This document shows positions 1 to 13,900 of a stretch of DNA of 64,000 bases, one piece after another (within the stretch, counting starts at the first letter, position 1; each line of letters starts with the position of its first letter). The stretch is from Otis tarda (taxonomy: Eukaryota > Chordata > Aves > Otidiformes > Otididae): the NCBI GenBank assembly GCA_026413225.1, contig CM048553.1, positions 130,948,190-131,012,189 of the forward strand. The letters are read 5' to 3'. Position numbers and translations under genes: made by a program. The notes under the pieces are model-generated. The model saw only the letters and a list, made by a program, of their open reading frames with translations. It was not told the origin of the DNA and did no database searches.

Positions 1-1877
1 AAGAATTGGCTATGGTGAAAGACAGTGAAACTTTGTACACTTTCAGCACTAAGAAATAATACTTTGAGTAGAATTTCTTCCATGATTGTAGGCATGAAAT
101 ATTCTAACATTTCAGTCATAAACTTAAATATCATATAAAGTTCCCAGTATTATTTGACTTCTGTAGTTTATAGGAAGTATTTGTAGTTAAATTGGTCATT
201 AATAAACATGCTAGTCATATGAAGGCATTATAGGTTTGCCCTTTTTTAAGTTGTAACTTTTGCAGGTTTTTGATATCTCATTGCATATAGTGAGGATGAG
301 TGATCACCTGTTAGAAAAGGAAAAGGAATAGCAGTAGGTTGAAAAGGACAGCCCCTGTGGAGACCCTTAAAAATCTGCAGAGAATTTGTGCAAGCAGTAA
401 AAAATCATAAATGCTTTTCAGTTTGGGGCTAGCACTATCATAGCCACTTATATGAGAATCCTGTTGTCATAATTAAGCCACTGAACTTCACAGGGGCCAG
501 GAGGAGAACAGGCCTGAGACTGCATCTGTGTGTCCACAAGGAGAGAGGATGATTTGTGCCTCTCAGATAGCCCTGGGGACTTGGAAATTAGAAGGATGAA
601 TTTTGGAATGCTTTTTTTCCTAGGTCTTTTCCTGTAAATTTTCCTTTTTCATCAGTAGTTTGTCTGTCATTGATTACTTTTCTTTTTTTTTTTTTTTTCA
701 ATCAAAGAGGTTTTTTTTTATGGTGGCATTGTGCAGCTACTTTTACTGAACAGCAACTGTGAGCACTTTTTCTATTCAAAGAAGCACTTCAATGCTCTGT
801 ATACAGTTATTGGCACTTGTTAATTAAATGTAAACTGGACAGGTTTCCTATATATGTAATCTTTAATGTAACTATTGGTCAGCAGTCTAAAGGGTAGTCT
901 TCTGTAAAGATTTTTTTGAAAAGTAATAAAATTGGAAATTCTGCTACCCAACATTTAAAAACACCTGATTAGCAAGTGAACTTCATCTGTCCTTTGCACA
1001 CATTCAAGTGGTTTTAGAGAAGGGATTTTAACAGGGTTTGTACGTGCCATGTGTACCAACTGATGAGCAGTGGACCTACTCAGAGATTCTTCTTTTAAGA
1101 GAAAGTGAATGATTTTTTCTTTTCCCTGTGCATCTGAATGATGCTTGAAAACAACATGCTGCCATCACGTCTCATGTGAAGAAGAGCTGGAGCAGGATGC
1201 CGCCTTCTGAGAGTGCACAAGGTCCACTGCCTAGAGCCATTGCAGCAGCACAATATGTCATGCAGGTGATCTATAAACTGGCCTTTCTTGCTGCAGAGTT
1301 TGTGTTGCTTGAGGCCTTGGTTAAGCGTGCCTACGCATTTGCTGCTGTCAAAGAATGCAAAAATGGGAGGTTTTGCAGCTGTCTTTTAAAATATGATGAT
1401 GGATGTTTTGGGTGTGAGGATAGTCCATAAGCATATCACACTTCCTTATTGTTCTTAAGCAAGCGAGCAAACTAGCATATGAACCTACAGTTTCTTTACA
1501 TAGAACAAGAAGACTGGTTTGTTTAGGACTGTTTATACCACAGGTTGACAACAAAATGTGTGGCAGGGCATAGGAGATAGGAAGCTTCCTGCACGTCCTT
1601 GGGTTCACTCAAGAATTGGAACCAGTACAACTCCCGATAAGGTTATTCCATAAAGCATTCCAAGATTATCAGAAGGGTTGCGCTGTATCATAAAAGAAAA
1701 AAAAAACAAACAAAAACCAAACAGGTAGAATATAGCATGCAGAAGCGGTTTTCCAGCTCCTCCCATTGCAGCACGGAAGTGACACAGTTATAGTTAACTT
1801 TGGATTATCAATCACTGTGAAGCAGAATGGGAAGGTTGTACATTTGAGCAGCTTTTTGACTGGTTTTACATTCAATT
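1..1877 (+). promoter_or_regulatory. HNF4G upstream region: promoter and 5' UTR of the MRLS-type first exon
   Basis: No coding sequence is supported here. The 3' part must contain the 5' UTR and proximal promoter of the first coding exon, but the transcription start cannot be fixed from sequence alone. An in-frame TGA at 1857-1859, 21 bases before the ATG, rules out a longer protein within this exon. A T-rich run lies at about 679-698. The open frames at 1176-1430 (+) and 1348-1608 (-) show no homology that I recognise; the first begins at a GTG. More distal HNF4G promoters may lie outside the window. Confidence 0.5.
1793..1812 (+). promoter_or_regulatory. Possible HNF1 / HNF4 / ONECUT-like site cluster
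   Basis: Three liver/gut-type motifs are packed into 20 bases, 66-85 bases before the ATG: GTTAAC at 1793-1798 (HNF1 half-site), ACTTTGGA at 1797-1804 (reverse TCCAAAGT, like the HNF4 core CAAAGTCCA) and ATCAAT at 1807-1812 (ONECUT/HNF6 core). The HNF4A P1 promoter, which drives the homologous MRLS first exon, is known to use HNF1 and HNF6 sites. The motifs are short and imperfect, so function is inferred. Confidence 0.35.
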
Positions 1878-1992
1878 ATGAGGCTCTCGGAACCAATACT
1901 AGACATGGAAATGGCAAACTACAGTGAAGTTTTAGATCCGACATACACGGCACTGGAGTTGGAAACTATGCAGATTCTGTATAATGGCAATG
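1878..1992 (+). CDS. HNF4G: HNF4G coding exon 1 (A/B domain, start codon)
   Basis: Encodes residues 1-38 plus the first base of codon 39. The start reads [18 protein letters not shown], the gamma counterpart of the HNF4A P1 first exon. The ATG has A at -3, and an in-frame TGA lies 21 bases upstream, so this is the natural start. The donor ATG|GTGAGT is strong. The exon encodes the acidic/hydrophobic AF-1-like segment. Confidence 0.95.
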
Positions 1993-4900
1993 GTGAGTTT
2001 GTTCTGTGGTGCAAAATCAAGCCAGTTAACAAAAAAAAAGTGAAGTTTAGTAATGCTATAGGGTGTTAGCTAAATGTTTTATTAATGGAGCATTTGGGGG
2101 TTGTTTTCAAACTACAAATCTACTCTTTTACACTTCATCACTAATTCTAAGTTAATAATATTATAAGTCTTTAACATTAAGGAAAATAAAAGAGAGGTTA
2201 TATGTAATAAAGTAACTGAACTGTACTGTCACCAGTCAGTTAATCAAAGGAAGAAAATGGTGTATTCAGCAGTTGTTTTATTTACTGTAAGACAAATGAA
2301 TAACTAGTATTGACAGCTTGGACATGAAAGTATATTTCGTATATAACAGTCGGAAGGACAGGACAAAATTATCCACAGGCTTGTGAAAAAAAAAAATAGC
2401 TACTTCTTCTTGATGCCTAGTTTCTAATTGTTGGCCTAATATTTTATTTATTTAAGTGTTAATCTAGTCTTCCTAGGTGTATTTTTATATGAACTAGAGT
2501 GATTTTGTGAAAAAAAATCACATTGGCTTTCTAGAGGCTAATGTTTAGCTGAGAAAATCTATTTGTGTTTGGCTAATGTAACACTTTAACCTTAGATGGA
2601 ATTTTTAATGCAATACATTTTTTAGAAATTATATCAGTAAGTTACACTTGAAATAGGAAGCACACCATTTCACTCTGCTGTCATTGTGTACTGACCAAAA
2701 AAAAAGGAAATGTCAGTCTACTAAAGTGAAGAAAAGTATCAGGCAAATTAAACTACTCTAAAATCTTCAAATATACTTTAAAATTTGTTTTATTATATCA
2801 TAAAGTATAATTCATAGATCTATTTTAGCATGCATTTTTAAGAAGCAGAACAAATATTTAGTGATTTGCAGGAAAAATACAGAACCTGCATTTCCAGATA
2901 TTCCTGCCACATAGAACTTAAGTTAGTTTTTATTGTTGGGCTTGAAGTTTTAGCTGAATTTCTGATGTTATTTTACAGCAAACTTAGTAAACACAGAGGT
3001 AGATTTATTTATTGATTTATGAAGAAAAAACCAGACCTTTATGCCCTAAGTGATTTTGAAGCTATCAACAATGATTATATAACTTTTAGCTGATTTCTCT
3101 GCTTTTTGTTCTAATATGGGTGATTTCACTGGTCATTCGGTTTTTTTGCTGAATAGCACCCTTTCAGATCTGTTAATGTTACATAAAATGGGAAAGCAGA
3201 TCAGGGAGGTTATGCTGTGTTGCATTATATGTTAGTGACAGAGCTAGTTAAGTTATTCACTCTAAGTTATTAGTTTGATAATTATTAGTTATTAGGTTTA
3301 GCCTTTTTCTGTTTAGAGTTTGCTTTGAGTTTAACCTAAGTATTTTCTAATAGAATTTATAAAAACATTGGCTTGTAGCTACAGTGCTAGTCTGTAACTG
3401 AAAGCTGCCTCTTATGAGCCTTCCTAAATGACTTTTCTAGCTGTCTAAATTAATTAGAAACTTTCAGATGAGTTTAACCAGCCACATTCAGGCAGATTGA
3501 GCAGCCCTATTGAAATCAAAGAATTTTGCAAAATCAGGTCAATTTCCCAGACATTTTGTTTCAAAATAATACTAAGGAAAATAAGTATATCCATATGTAT
3601 ATATATAAAATTTACATTACTATAAAATATTTCATCATTAAATTTAAATAATGTATTTTCAGTTATTCTGCTCTGTCATTATGATGCAAAATTACAAAAT
3701 TCTAAAAGAAAGGTTTTAGATTTTTCTAGCTAAATTGATTCTGTAACCCATTTTAAAAATAATTTTCCAGTCATAACAACTCTTCACAGAACTGAATTCT
3801 TACCTTTCAAATTTTATTTTTATTTAATCAATTTTTAATATAATTTGTATCAATTATGTCTTTGTAAAACAGAAAAAAATATTACTTCTTCTCTCTTTGT
3901 CTAAAGAACTCTTTAAATTGTAAGCTCTTTGGGACACTGAGAATTTTATAATGTATTTGTGTAATACATTTCAGTTGGATCTAGTACAATATGAATAATG
4001 TCAATACTAACAGTTTTACTTTTCAACTTTTCCACTATTTGTGAACTCTGGTACTGGACTTTTGAATGCGTGTTTGAATAACTAATTAATGTGCACTCTT
4101 TCCGCTACCTGACTGAACACCTTTAAATGTTTAGGGCATATTGCAAACAGTTTTCCTTTCATAAAAACCGAAGTGTAACAGAAAATGTTGTTTTGCTATT
4201 ATTTCCTTGAACATGTCTGTTAAACATTGTGACTCAAAGAAAAATAAATATGTCTGTTTTTATTTCAGTTAATTTCTTCAGTATTGTTTACCATATTCAG
4301 TGACTAATCATTAATCATGTAGCTAATATTCTTTTGTGCAAGGAAAGTCTGTACCAATGTTCCTTTGGAAAATTTGTTCAAGGAAATAACACTTAGTCCT
4401 CTTAGCATTATTCCCCTCCCCCCCGCCCCACGTTAAGTATTGTGCAAAAACTGTCTTGTCTTTTTTTTTCTTTTTTATATGTCTCATGTGCTCATGTGCC
4501 GTTGTACCTTTATATGATAGCTGCTGGTAATTGCCAGCTCATATGAGAACTGATATACAAGATCTTTGCCAGCTAACTAAGCAACAGTGCTTTGTGCCAA
4601 AGTTCCTCTTCATGTTAGCAGGAATGCATTTGTAATTATACATGGAGAGTTACACTTTAATTTTTAACCTCTTTCAGCTGGAAAAATGATTTGTTGTTGC
4701 CAACTTCATAAATTCTGTTAACATCTCTATAACTTTGAAAGTGTTTATCTGTGTAAGAACCAGATCTAATCAGCTACGTTATATAAATAGTAAATGGCAA
4801 TTAAAAGAGAAAAGGCCAGAAATAGCCTTGATTTAATTACAAATTGTTCCTGGAGTGGTTGTTGAAAGTCTTGTACATAATTACCTGTGTTGTTCTTGCC

Positions 4901-7900
4901 TCTCCTCAGACAGTTCAGGAGAAGCTGTCAACATGAATACTGCTGACAACGGGGTCAGTAGTCTCTGTGCAATATGTGGAGATCGAGCGACTGGAAAACA
5001 TTATGGTGCTTCCAGCTGTGATGGATGCAAGGGATTCTTTAGACGCAGTATACGGAAAAACCATGTCTATACATGCAGGTATTTCAAAAGTTCACTTCAG
5101 AGGCACTAAATTAATGGATATAAGCAAAAATTGCATTTAGACCTTTTCAGACTTTTCAGAACTATGTCAGGGTATTTTCAACTTTTTGTTAAGGAATTTT
5201 AACCAGCATTTTTGATGAGCATGTGTTTCATGGTATGTTCTTATGATTGTAAAAAAAGTCTTTTATTCAAGACTACTTGATATTACACATTCCAGATATT
5301 ACATTCCAGGTGTCTGTTGACATTGTTGATATCATTACATCACTCAGAGCTGTTTCATTCTTTTTTTTTAATGATTAGAAAGGTCATCTCCTGAAAAAAA
5401 AATTATATTTTCACTGGCAATATGAAAAGTGTAATCCTAAACTGTTTTCTAAAAAGTCTTTTCAACCTTTTTTTCTTATGAAGGCAGTCTCTGAACTGAA
5501 AATCTAAGATTTATGAGTCTTATTTTAAGGGCTGTATAAGCACATCTGCACATCTTCTCAGTTTGGGTGACACACTGCTCTTTTGAATGACCGTTTTCCC
5601 CCGTCAGTCTGAATGGAAATCTGCTAATTTCCGGATGTCTGGCTGCCCAAATTATCACACTGCAGGTCTGTGCATCGTGTCTGATGAATTGCTCTGTGCA
5701 TGCACAAGTCCATAAAATGTCAGTTTTAAGCCATGCACAGCATACATGGAAACCTCTGTGAGTTTAGACAAATCACTAAAGGAGAAGACTTTTTGTAATA
5801 ATGACTTGTTAATGAAAATGTTGTTTGCTACGCTCTTCCTTGCTTAATTGCTTAATACTCTTACAAGGAAATCTCTCCCTTATAGACAGTACTATAACAT
5901 AGACATACCCCGAAGTGGTGTGAAGAAGAGCTCTGCAAAGCATAGATCTGTTTATCTAACAAACACATGCACAGCAAAAAGGCAGAAGCAAACAGGGAGA
6001 GGGGGGGATGGCTCATATGCATTCCCCTTAGGCATACTTGTAGATGTGCATGAGAGCTCGGGTAGGCCTTCTTGCAGTGTCATGCTCTATGTGTTTCCTC
6101 GTGTCTTTATTTCAGTGTGGTGTTAGAAAATTTTCCTCCCATTCCCTATTCAGGTTGTCATCTGTAATGATACAACATATAGCTTGTTCACTAGTATCTA
6201 CCAGAGGAGTATACTTTGCTGGCCAAGGGATCCCTTGTACCTCTAAGGGATCCTTTGTGCCAGTGCCACTCAGTATTTTCCTTGATTGTCCTTTCCTTTT
6301 TCTATTTGCAGCTTTTCTTCTTTTCCCCCTCAACTACCATTTCATGCAGCCAGGTAGTGACATATCTCACAAATAAACTGATGCACATAACTCCAAAATT
6401 TTCCACATTTGTTCATTCCAATGCATATATGCATCTATATACACACTTGCATTCCTGTAAACTCAGCAGATATGAAACACCTCTCAAGACTAATTAATAA
6501 AAAAATTTTTAATAATCAGCAGAACAAGAAAGTCCATGGCTATAGACATTGTTCTGCCAGGCCGGATTAGTTGTTGGTTTTCTTTGTTTTTTTCCATAAT
6601 CAGGGTACTGGTTTATTAATGCTTTATACATGCTTACCTTTTCTTGTCTCTGACAGATTCAACCGGCAATGTATCGTTGACAAGGACAAAAGGAATCAAT
6701 GCAGATACTGTCGTTTAAAAAAGTGTTTTCGAGCAGGAATGAAAAAAGAAGGTAATAGAATAATTTATTTTTATATACAATGAGAAATAATCTGAATTAG
6801 TTTTAAAATGTAATAAAAATTCTGAAAAACTCCAGAAGAATAATTCAGTGGAAAGTCTGCTATAAGGCTTTCATGATGGAGAAATGCTTTTATATTGAGG
6901 TGAAATATGAGTAATCTAATTTTCAGGTAGGTAAGCAGTTCTAACACTTTGAGCATTAGCACATCTGTGAGTTTGAAGTCAATTTGCAACTGTTCAGTCC
7001 ATGAATCCTGGCACCAAAATTCACTGATTTCTCGGTGTTGAGCCATATCCTGGAAAATTCAGTACGAGATTTTAATTTTTACCAAGTTTGAGTTATGGAA
7101 TCTCTATCTAGGATTTTGTTTCTACCTTATCTAAGTAATGACAACACCAATTTACTGGTTCTTCCCGTAAGTTTAAATGTTTGAAGTATTTAAGCCAGAG
7201 GAAGGAGTGTGAAGTTGAGTGAAAAAGTGGTGGTGAGAACAAAAGTGGTAGCTGTCAGTGGAGTGTCCACATTAATTGAAAAAAATTCTGATCTTATTAG
7301 GGCTTAATATAGAAAGATTGGTACTTCTGCATCTCACTGACAGACATGAAGAAACATGGGTGACACAATGATCCTTCTGTCAAAATGGAAGGAGCAGACG
7401 ACCACAAGAGCACAGCAATAGCAAAAGAGAGGCAGTGGGAATATCAGAGGATTTTTGTACAGGGTTGTTGGGACTGTTGCTTCATTGGCAATTATGATGT
7501 AGAGGCGAAACGCATCCTGATCTGGATCACATAAGCACTCAAAAATGGTTCTTTCATCATGAACTTTGCCACTTGTTTTGTTGGAAGCAGACTGAAGGCC
7601 AGTCTGCAATGTGAGGTGCACAATTCTCCTGTACTGTAGCTAGTCTGTAGTATTTTTAGTCTATACATAGCATTCCTAAGATAAAGGAAGCAGTTTCTTT
7701 ATGCCTTTATATATCTATACTACAGTACTGCTTTACTAGTGATCAGGTTCTGGTATGAGGTAAAACGGATTTTGTCCTTGCAGCTGGATGGGGATCTTCT
7801 AAACAGTGTTAACACTGTGTGTATATGAAATAGGTTTGCTAATTCTTGTGGATCTCCTTAAACACAGTTTAGCCTTTTGGAATTTGAGCTATTAAATCAG

Positions 7901-10900
7901 TAACATATTGTATATATGTTACCAGTCTGACATGAAGGAAAGGGAAGACCTGTGTGTCCAGAGCAGCCCTGAAAAGTTTTTCAAAAAGCAGAGCTTCACA
8001 AACTTCCAAAACCTGGAATTAAATAAGAGTTTGGCTCAGAAGGGACATCTGGAAGTCATCTGGTCCAGGCCCCCATTTAAAGCAAAGCTAACTTCTAGGT
8101 TCAGTCAGATTGCCTGGGACCCGGTCCAGCCGGGTTTGTACAGTCCCTGAGAGAGGAGATTCCACAACCTCTCTCAGCAACTTCTTCTGGTGCCTGGCCA
8201 CCCTCATTGGGAAGAGTTTTTTCCTCATATCTAGTTGGAATGTATCTTACTGCAGTTAGGGTAGTGTCCATTGCCTCTTGTCCTTCCACTGTGCTGCTGA
8301 GAAGAATCTGGCTCCATTTTCTCTACAGAAAATAGACCTCAACCTTTGCTTTGGACCCCTCTTTTCCACATAAACAAAGATGCCTCTCTCTGCTTCACCT
8401 TTTGCATCTTGTGGGTTACATTTCCACAGCCCTCTGCTTGACACTGCTCAGTTTTCCAGCATCTTTTGTGTGGTGGGGAGCCCAAAACAGAGAAATAATC
8501 ACTTCCCTCAAGATGCTGATGCAGCCCGATGCGTGGCTAGCTGACATTGCCGTGAGACGTGCTGCTGACTCATGTTTATGAAATGAAGATATAGCCTGCA
8601 CAAAACATTTAACCTAATTTACACTGCTCTGCCTCCTCTGGTCCCACTTCCTATAAAACTTTCATTTCTCATTACATCCACACCATGTTTATTCAAAGCT
8701 TTCCCAGTGCTAAAATAATTCAAAACGCTGAACAGTAAATTTCACTGCTTGTGTGTTGTTATATGCCTCTCTATACCATCAGGGGATGTTTCAGCATAAG
8801 CGTGGCATAGTCTATATGATGTTTCTCAGCTTGCTTCTAGCAAATCACTTATTCAGGGTGAAGGTAGAAAAGCTTGAGTTGGTAAAAGCTATACAAACCC
8901 TCTCTCTGAGCAAACTCCTTCCTCATGGAGTCTCTGTTTAAAGCAATTTTAGCCTGAACTGACAAAAAGGGCTTAGAAAGACAGACAATCCAGTCTAATA
9001 ATCCAAAATTAGGCATACATAGGAGAAAATTGAAGCATTTCCCTATGATTCTGAAAGTGCTCTACCAGTGACTTTCACTAGTGATTGTCAGAAGTGTACT
9101 ACTTTTTTAATACTAATCAGTGCTGACTTTATTTTATTTATCTATGTAGCCCTTAAGCTGCTGAGATTCAGTGAATGCTTTTTCTCCATTCTTTTAAAAA
9201 AGGTTATATTTTTGTTTCCTGTCTACATGAACATTTAGCACTTTGTGTTTATCACTGCACAACATTTCTTACCATGACCTTAATAAAAGGCCCATCAGTG
9301 AGTGTCCTTGGCAAAATCTTAGTACACCTCTGGCATAAACTATGTGGATTGTTCAGATAAACCCTGAAAACTATTCAGTGTATAGAATAATTTATTTTTT
9401 TTATTGAAGCATTTAGTTCTACTCCTAAATTCTGTAATGCAGATTGTTTCCCACAAAATAACAAAAATATCTTTGGAAATAAAGCTGCTGCTCTTAAAAG
9501 ATTATGAGATTCATTGTGCAATAAAAAGATTTTGATCAGCACAACTCTTTTTTTTTCTTTTTTTCTTTTTTTTTTTTTCCTCTTGGCCTGACCTTGGACA
9601 TGATCTAGGTTTTAGAAGAATCTGATTGATAGTTTTAGTTTTTCTTCTTCCTTCAATTCAAAAGTAAGCCTTGTTGCTTCATAAGCCTTGCATGTGCTGA
9701 TTAAGGATTCTTTATCCAAAGCCCTTTCAACTGCCTTTTTTGGACCCCATGAGACAAAACTTACTGGCCTGAAACATTTTTGGTGCTTTTGTTTTTTTTT
9801 TTTTCCCGCTTAGTTAATGTTCTGTAAACTGGCTAGGAATTTAAGTTTCAAAATTATCTTACTATTATATTAAGTTCATAATTCATTCCTGTTTCAGTGT
9901 TTCTCACAGGAGAGCAGGAGTAGGGCTTTCACACCTCCTCTGACTGAGACATTTTGTCAGTAGTGGTGCTGTACCTCTTGACCTCTTCAGCAGTGTGGAG
10001 ATGTCCATTTCTACCATTATCATAAAGCCTCACTTATTAAATTGGTTAAAATAACAAAATGACAGCATATGTTCAAGCTCAAAGGAAGAAAGAAGTTTTA
10101 CTGTAATAAAGCCAGTCCCAAAAGTGCTGTTAGTTCAGTATCTATCAACAATTAGTTCTACATAGTTTTTACAGCAAACAGCATACAGATAAAGACCATA
10201 AACATGTATTGTCATCCTTCCTCATTACTCAGAGCCAAAAGCACAAGGTCTTTTTTAACCTTTTCATTCTTATAGTTACCTAGTAAAGTTCTGAAATTAT
10301 ATTGTGTGGCAATGTCTACAAGTCAATAAATGAGATGATTATTCTTTTCCAGCTGTACAAAATGAACGGGACAGGATAAGTACAAGAAGAAACACTTTTG
10401 ATGGCTGCAACATTCCCTCTATTAGCACATTGTCACAAGCTGAGACGCTCTCCCGTCAGGTACTGAGATCTACCACAAAATTATTCGATGACTTTAAGAC
10501 CATTTTTTCTAAAATTAAATACTTTTCAATTTCTTATTGTATTAAATACAAGTATTGAGATTACTTTTTTCTACTTCCAAAATGAACCGAGCTTCCTCTT
10601 CCCAATGAAAGAATAAATAATAGAATATAATCTTAAAGCAATGTCAATGAAAAAAAATTTACATTGTCCGGGACAATATGTCCTAGGCACCTTTCTTAAT
10701 AAAGGTTTATGGTTCTTACTGCTTTTAAATCAGTTGCTGTCTCAGGCAGCTGGTGGCATCTATCTATCCTCGAGACTGGCTTTCCCATGAAACATTAGGG
10801 AAAAAAATTGTCCAAAGCCATTAATTCAAAGGGATGTGGACACTCATTTCCTTACATTCTTTTGAAAATCCCGTTTTTAATATCCTTAGACATTATAAAT

Positions 10901-13900
10901 AAGGCAAACAGAAGTGTTCCAACTGCAGAGTCTATTCACATCTTGCTTTTAAATTTTCTTTGTCTCATCTGAACTTCATTTTCCTCCCCCCCCCCCCCCC
11001 CCCGTATCCAATCAATTGCTGAATGGAACAGTCTCCAGTCCTTTTCTGCACCTCAGATAAATCATGGTCATTGATTCTGCATTCTTGCACCTCTTACTAA
11101 CTTACTTAGAATTTAACTGCCACCTTTATGATTTCATGCTGACTGATTTATATATCCTCAAATGTTTTGTAATCTCATCCGTTATCAGCATCTCTCTTAG
11201 GGTGGAACTGTCTGTAAAGAATTGATGCAGGAATTACTGGGTGATAGTCTTTGGCACATATTGCATGTCTGAGCAGAGTAGATGAGCATAATGGACCTTA
11301 CTACCTTTCATACTTACACAGTATGGAAAATATACCTATTTTTATCTTCTTAGTAATTCTTTGAACTTGCTTATTGCGCTTTTTTTTTTTTTTGGATATT
11401 ACTCCCTTAATCATTTCCAACTAGTAAATGCAATTCCTGCCACAGAGTTCTTTTCAGCTGGTAGATTCCTGGGCTGAAACATCACCTTGTGTGTACACAC
11501 AAATATATTCTACTTACTTGGTATGTTGTAGTAGGAGAGAATTGCTCCCACTATGCCAAGCATATGTGAAGCTACACTCTTGGCCTCAAAGACCAAGAGA
11601 TCACATTAATATGATGGAAAAGAGTCTTAAAAGTCCTTGTTTCTCCCTCAATCAAATGGGTCTGTAAGATGAGTTCAGTCCTGAGAAGAGCCTTGGAGGA
11701 GGTGGTAGTGTCACAAATCATTGGCCACATCTTTCAGCTGTGAGATGATGAAGAAGGTGGCATTCATCCCTTTTAAAATTTTCATATTAAAATAGGGAAA
11801 ATTAATTATTTTGTCCTTGAAGATTCATTACAGGGGGAAATTCTCCAAGTACAATATTTCTCCTACAAACCCAGGAGAGGCTTCCTGGATTGTGTAAATA
11901 TGAAAGGGGCATGCTAGACTCTCGTAGGAGTAAAGAATCATAGAATCTTTAAGGTTGGAAAAGACCTCCAAGATCATCAAGTCCAACCATCAACCTAACA
12001 CCACCATGTCTATTAAATCATGTCCTGACCGGCCACATCTACACATTCTTTGAACACCTCCAAAGATGGTGACTCCACCACTTCCTTTACCAGCCTGTTC
12101 CAGTACCTGACCACTCTTTCAGTAAAGAAACTTTTCCAAATATCCAAGGTAAACCTCCCCTGCTGCAACTTGAGGCCATTTCCTGTTGTCCTATCACTAG
12201 TTACTTGTGAGAACAGACTAATACCCACCTCCCTACAACCTCCTTTCAGGTAGTTGTAGAGAGCAACGAGGTGTCTTCTCAGCCTCTTCTTCTCTAGACT
12301 AAGGCACATGTCTCTGATGTTTCTCAGGACAATAGAGATACAGTGTTATATTGTCATGTTCATCATGTAATTAATGGGTACAAGTTGCATCAAGAGAGGT
12401 TTCATCTCAATATAAGAAAGAATTTTTTTACAGTGAGAACAATCAGTCACTGGAACAACCTTCCCAGAGACGTGGTGGAGTCCCCATTGCTGGAGGTTTT
12501 CAAGATGCGATTGGACAGGGTGCTGCATAGTCTCCTCTAGGCTCCCTTTTCCACAAAAGGTTGGATGAGATGATCTTTCAAGGCCCCTTCCAACCTGGGC
12601 TGATCTATGATTCTCTGAAATCAGCGACTCTGGTGTTGCACCCCAGAAAGGAAAAGCAAGTTAAAGCGATAGAGAAATAGGAAGAGGAAAGTTCACAGCT
12701 TCATATCCTTGTGAAGAGATGCAACCCTAGGAGTTCGTAATGAACTCCACAGGAGTCATCCCATTAATCCCCAGCAGAAGCTTGCCAAGAAATTTCAACA
12801 CAAACTCTATAGTTTGTCATACAAGATGTAATTTATAAAGTTGTATACCTTTGATTAAAAGATATTAGACGAAGGACAATGTATTAAGTTAATGAGTCAC
12901 TAAGTCTAATGGTTAAACAATCTGCCTGTTCTTTCCTTCTAAAATTAATTTCTAGTTGGTGCATGTTGGTATCTTTTTCTGATAGATTAGAGCACCTCCT
13001 GCTATCAGAACTCTTTTCTCTGTGAAAATCTCTGTGAATCATGATCAAGATTCTTCTTGCTCTTCTGGAAAAAAAAAGAAATATGTTGAATTTCTTTACT
13101 CTCTTTCTGTACTGAAGGTTTTCTAGACTGAATCATTCTGGTAGCTTTCACCTGAATGATATTCAGTATTTTCAACTTCATTTTTGTAGAACAGATGCCA
13201 GAAATGGACTCATGATTAGAGCTGGGATTTCACAAATGGTCTCTCTACAAAGAGACAATACCTCTTACCTTTTTCCTACATATAGCCTTTGAATTATGTT
13301 TCTGAGGATTTTTTCACCTGCCTAGCTGCTCTATTTCCCTGAGAACTAATGTTCAGCTGGTTAGTTACCATTAATATCTAAGTTGTTTTCAGTGTTTTAG
13401 ACTACTGAATTATGTAGGAAGCACTGCGCTTTAGTTCAGAAGTGCAGCTCCTTTTGATGACCCTAGGATAAAAGGTTTTCACCATAGATCCCACTGAGGG
13501 ATTTAACATGGGTCAGGGAATGAAGGGGATCTCATAGAAGTCAACCTAAATAGCATCCACCATCCTGAAATTTGTAGGTACATAGTATTGGAAGATCCAA
13601 TAATTTTTTCAGGAGGGGGCTTAAAGATAATCAAACTACAGAATTTCCTGACTATGCTTTCTGCAATAAAACATAAGGTGAAAGTCAGTTTCATAGGCCT
13701 TGTACAGTGGTGGGGTTTTGTTGTTGTTGTGATGGGATGTTTTTCCTTTTTCTTTTTCTTTTTCTTTTTCTTTTTCTTTTTCTTTTTCTTTTTCTTTTTC
13801 TTTTTCTTTTTCTTTTTCTTTTTCTTTTTCTTTTTCTTTTTCTTTTTCTTTTTCTTTTCTTTCTTTTTCTTTCTCTTTTTCTTTCTCTTTTTCTTTCTCT

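Larger units (their letters stand above)
6752..10352 (+). other. HNF4G intron 3
   Basis: A 3.6 kb intron. It contains a minus-strand CR1 fragment at about 8030-8560 (separate entry) and a T-rich low-complexity block at about 9546-9583. The rest shows nothing I can assign. Confidence 0.85.

Noticed and set aside
1176-1430. An 84-codon frame upstream of HNF4G as an extra first exon
   Set aside because: It begins at GTG, is closed by a stop well before the MRLS exon, and resembles no known HNF4G N-terminus.
4855-5109. A longer exon 2 frame read through both splice sites
   Set aside because: The CAG acceptor at 4909 and the donor at 5079 give exact HNF4 protein sequence and matching phases; the flanks do not.
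12013-12540. Four short frames on both strands
   Set aside because: They are translations of CR1 3' regions, not host genes.
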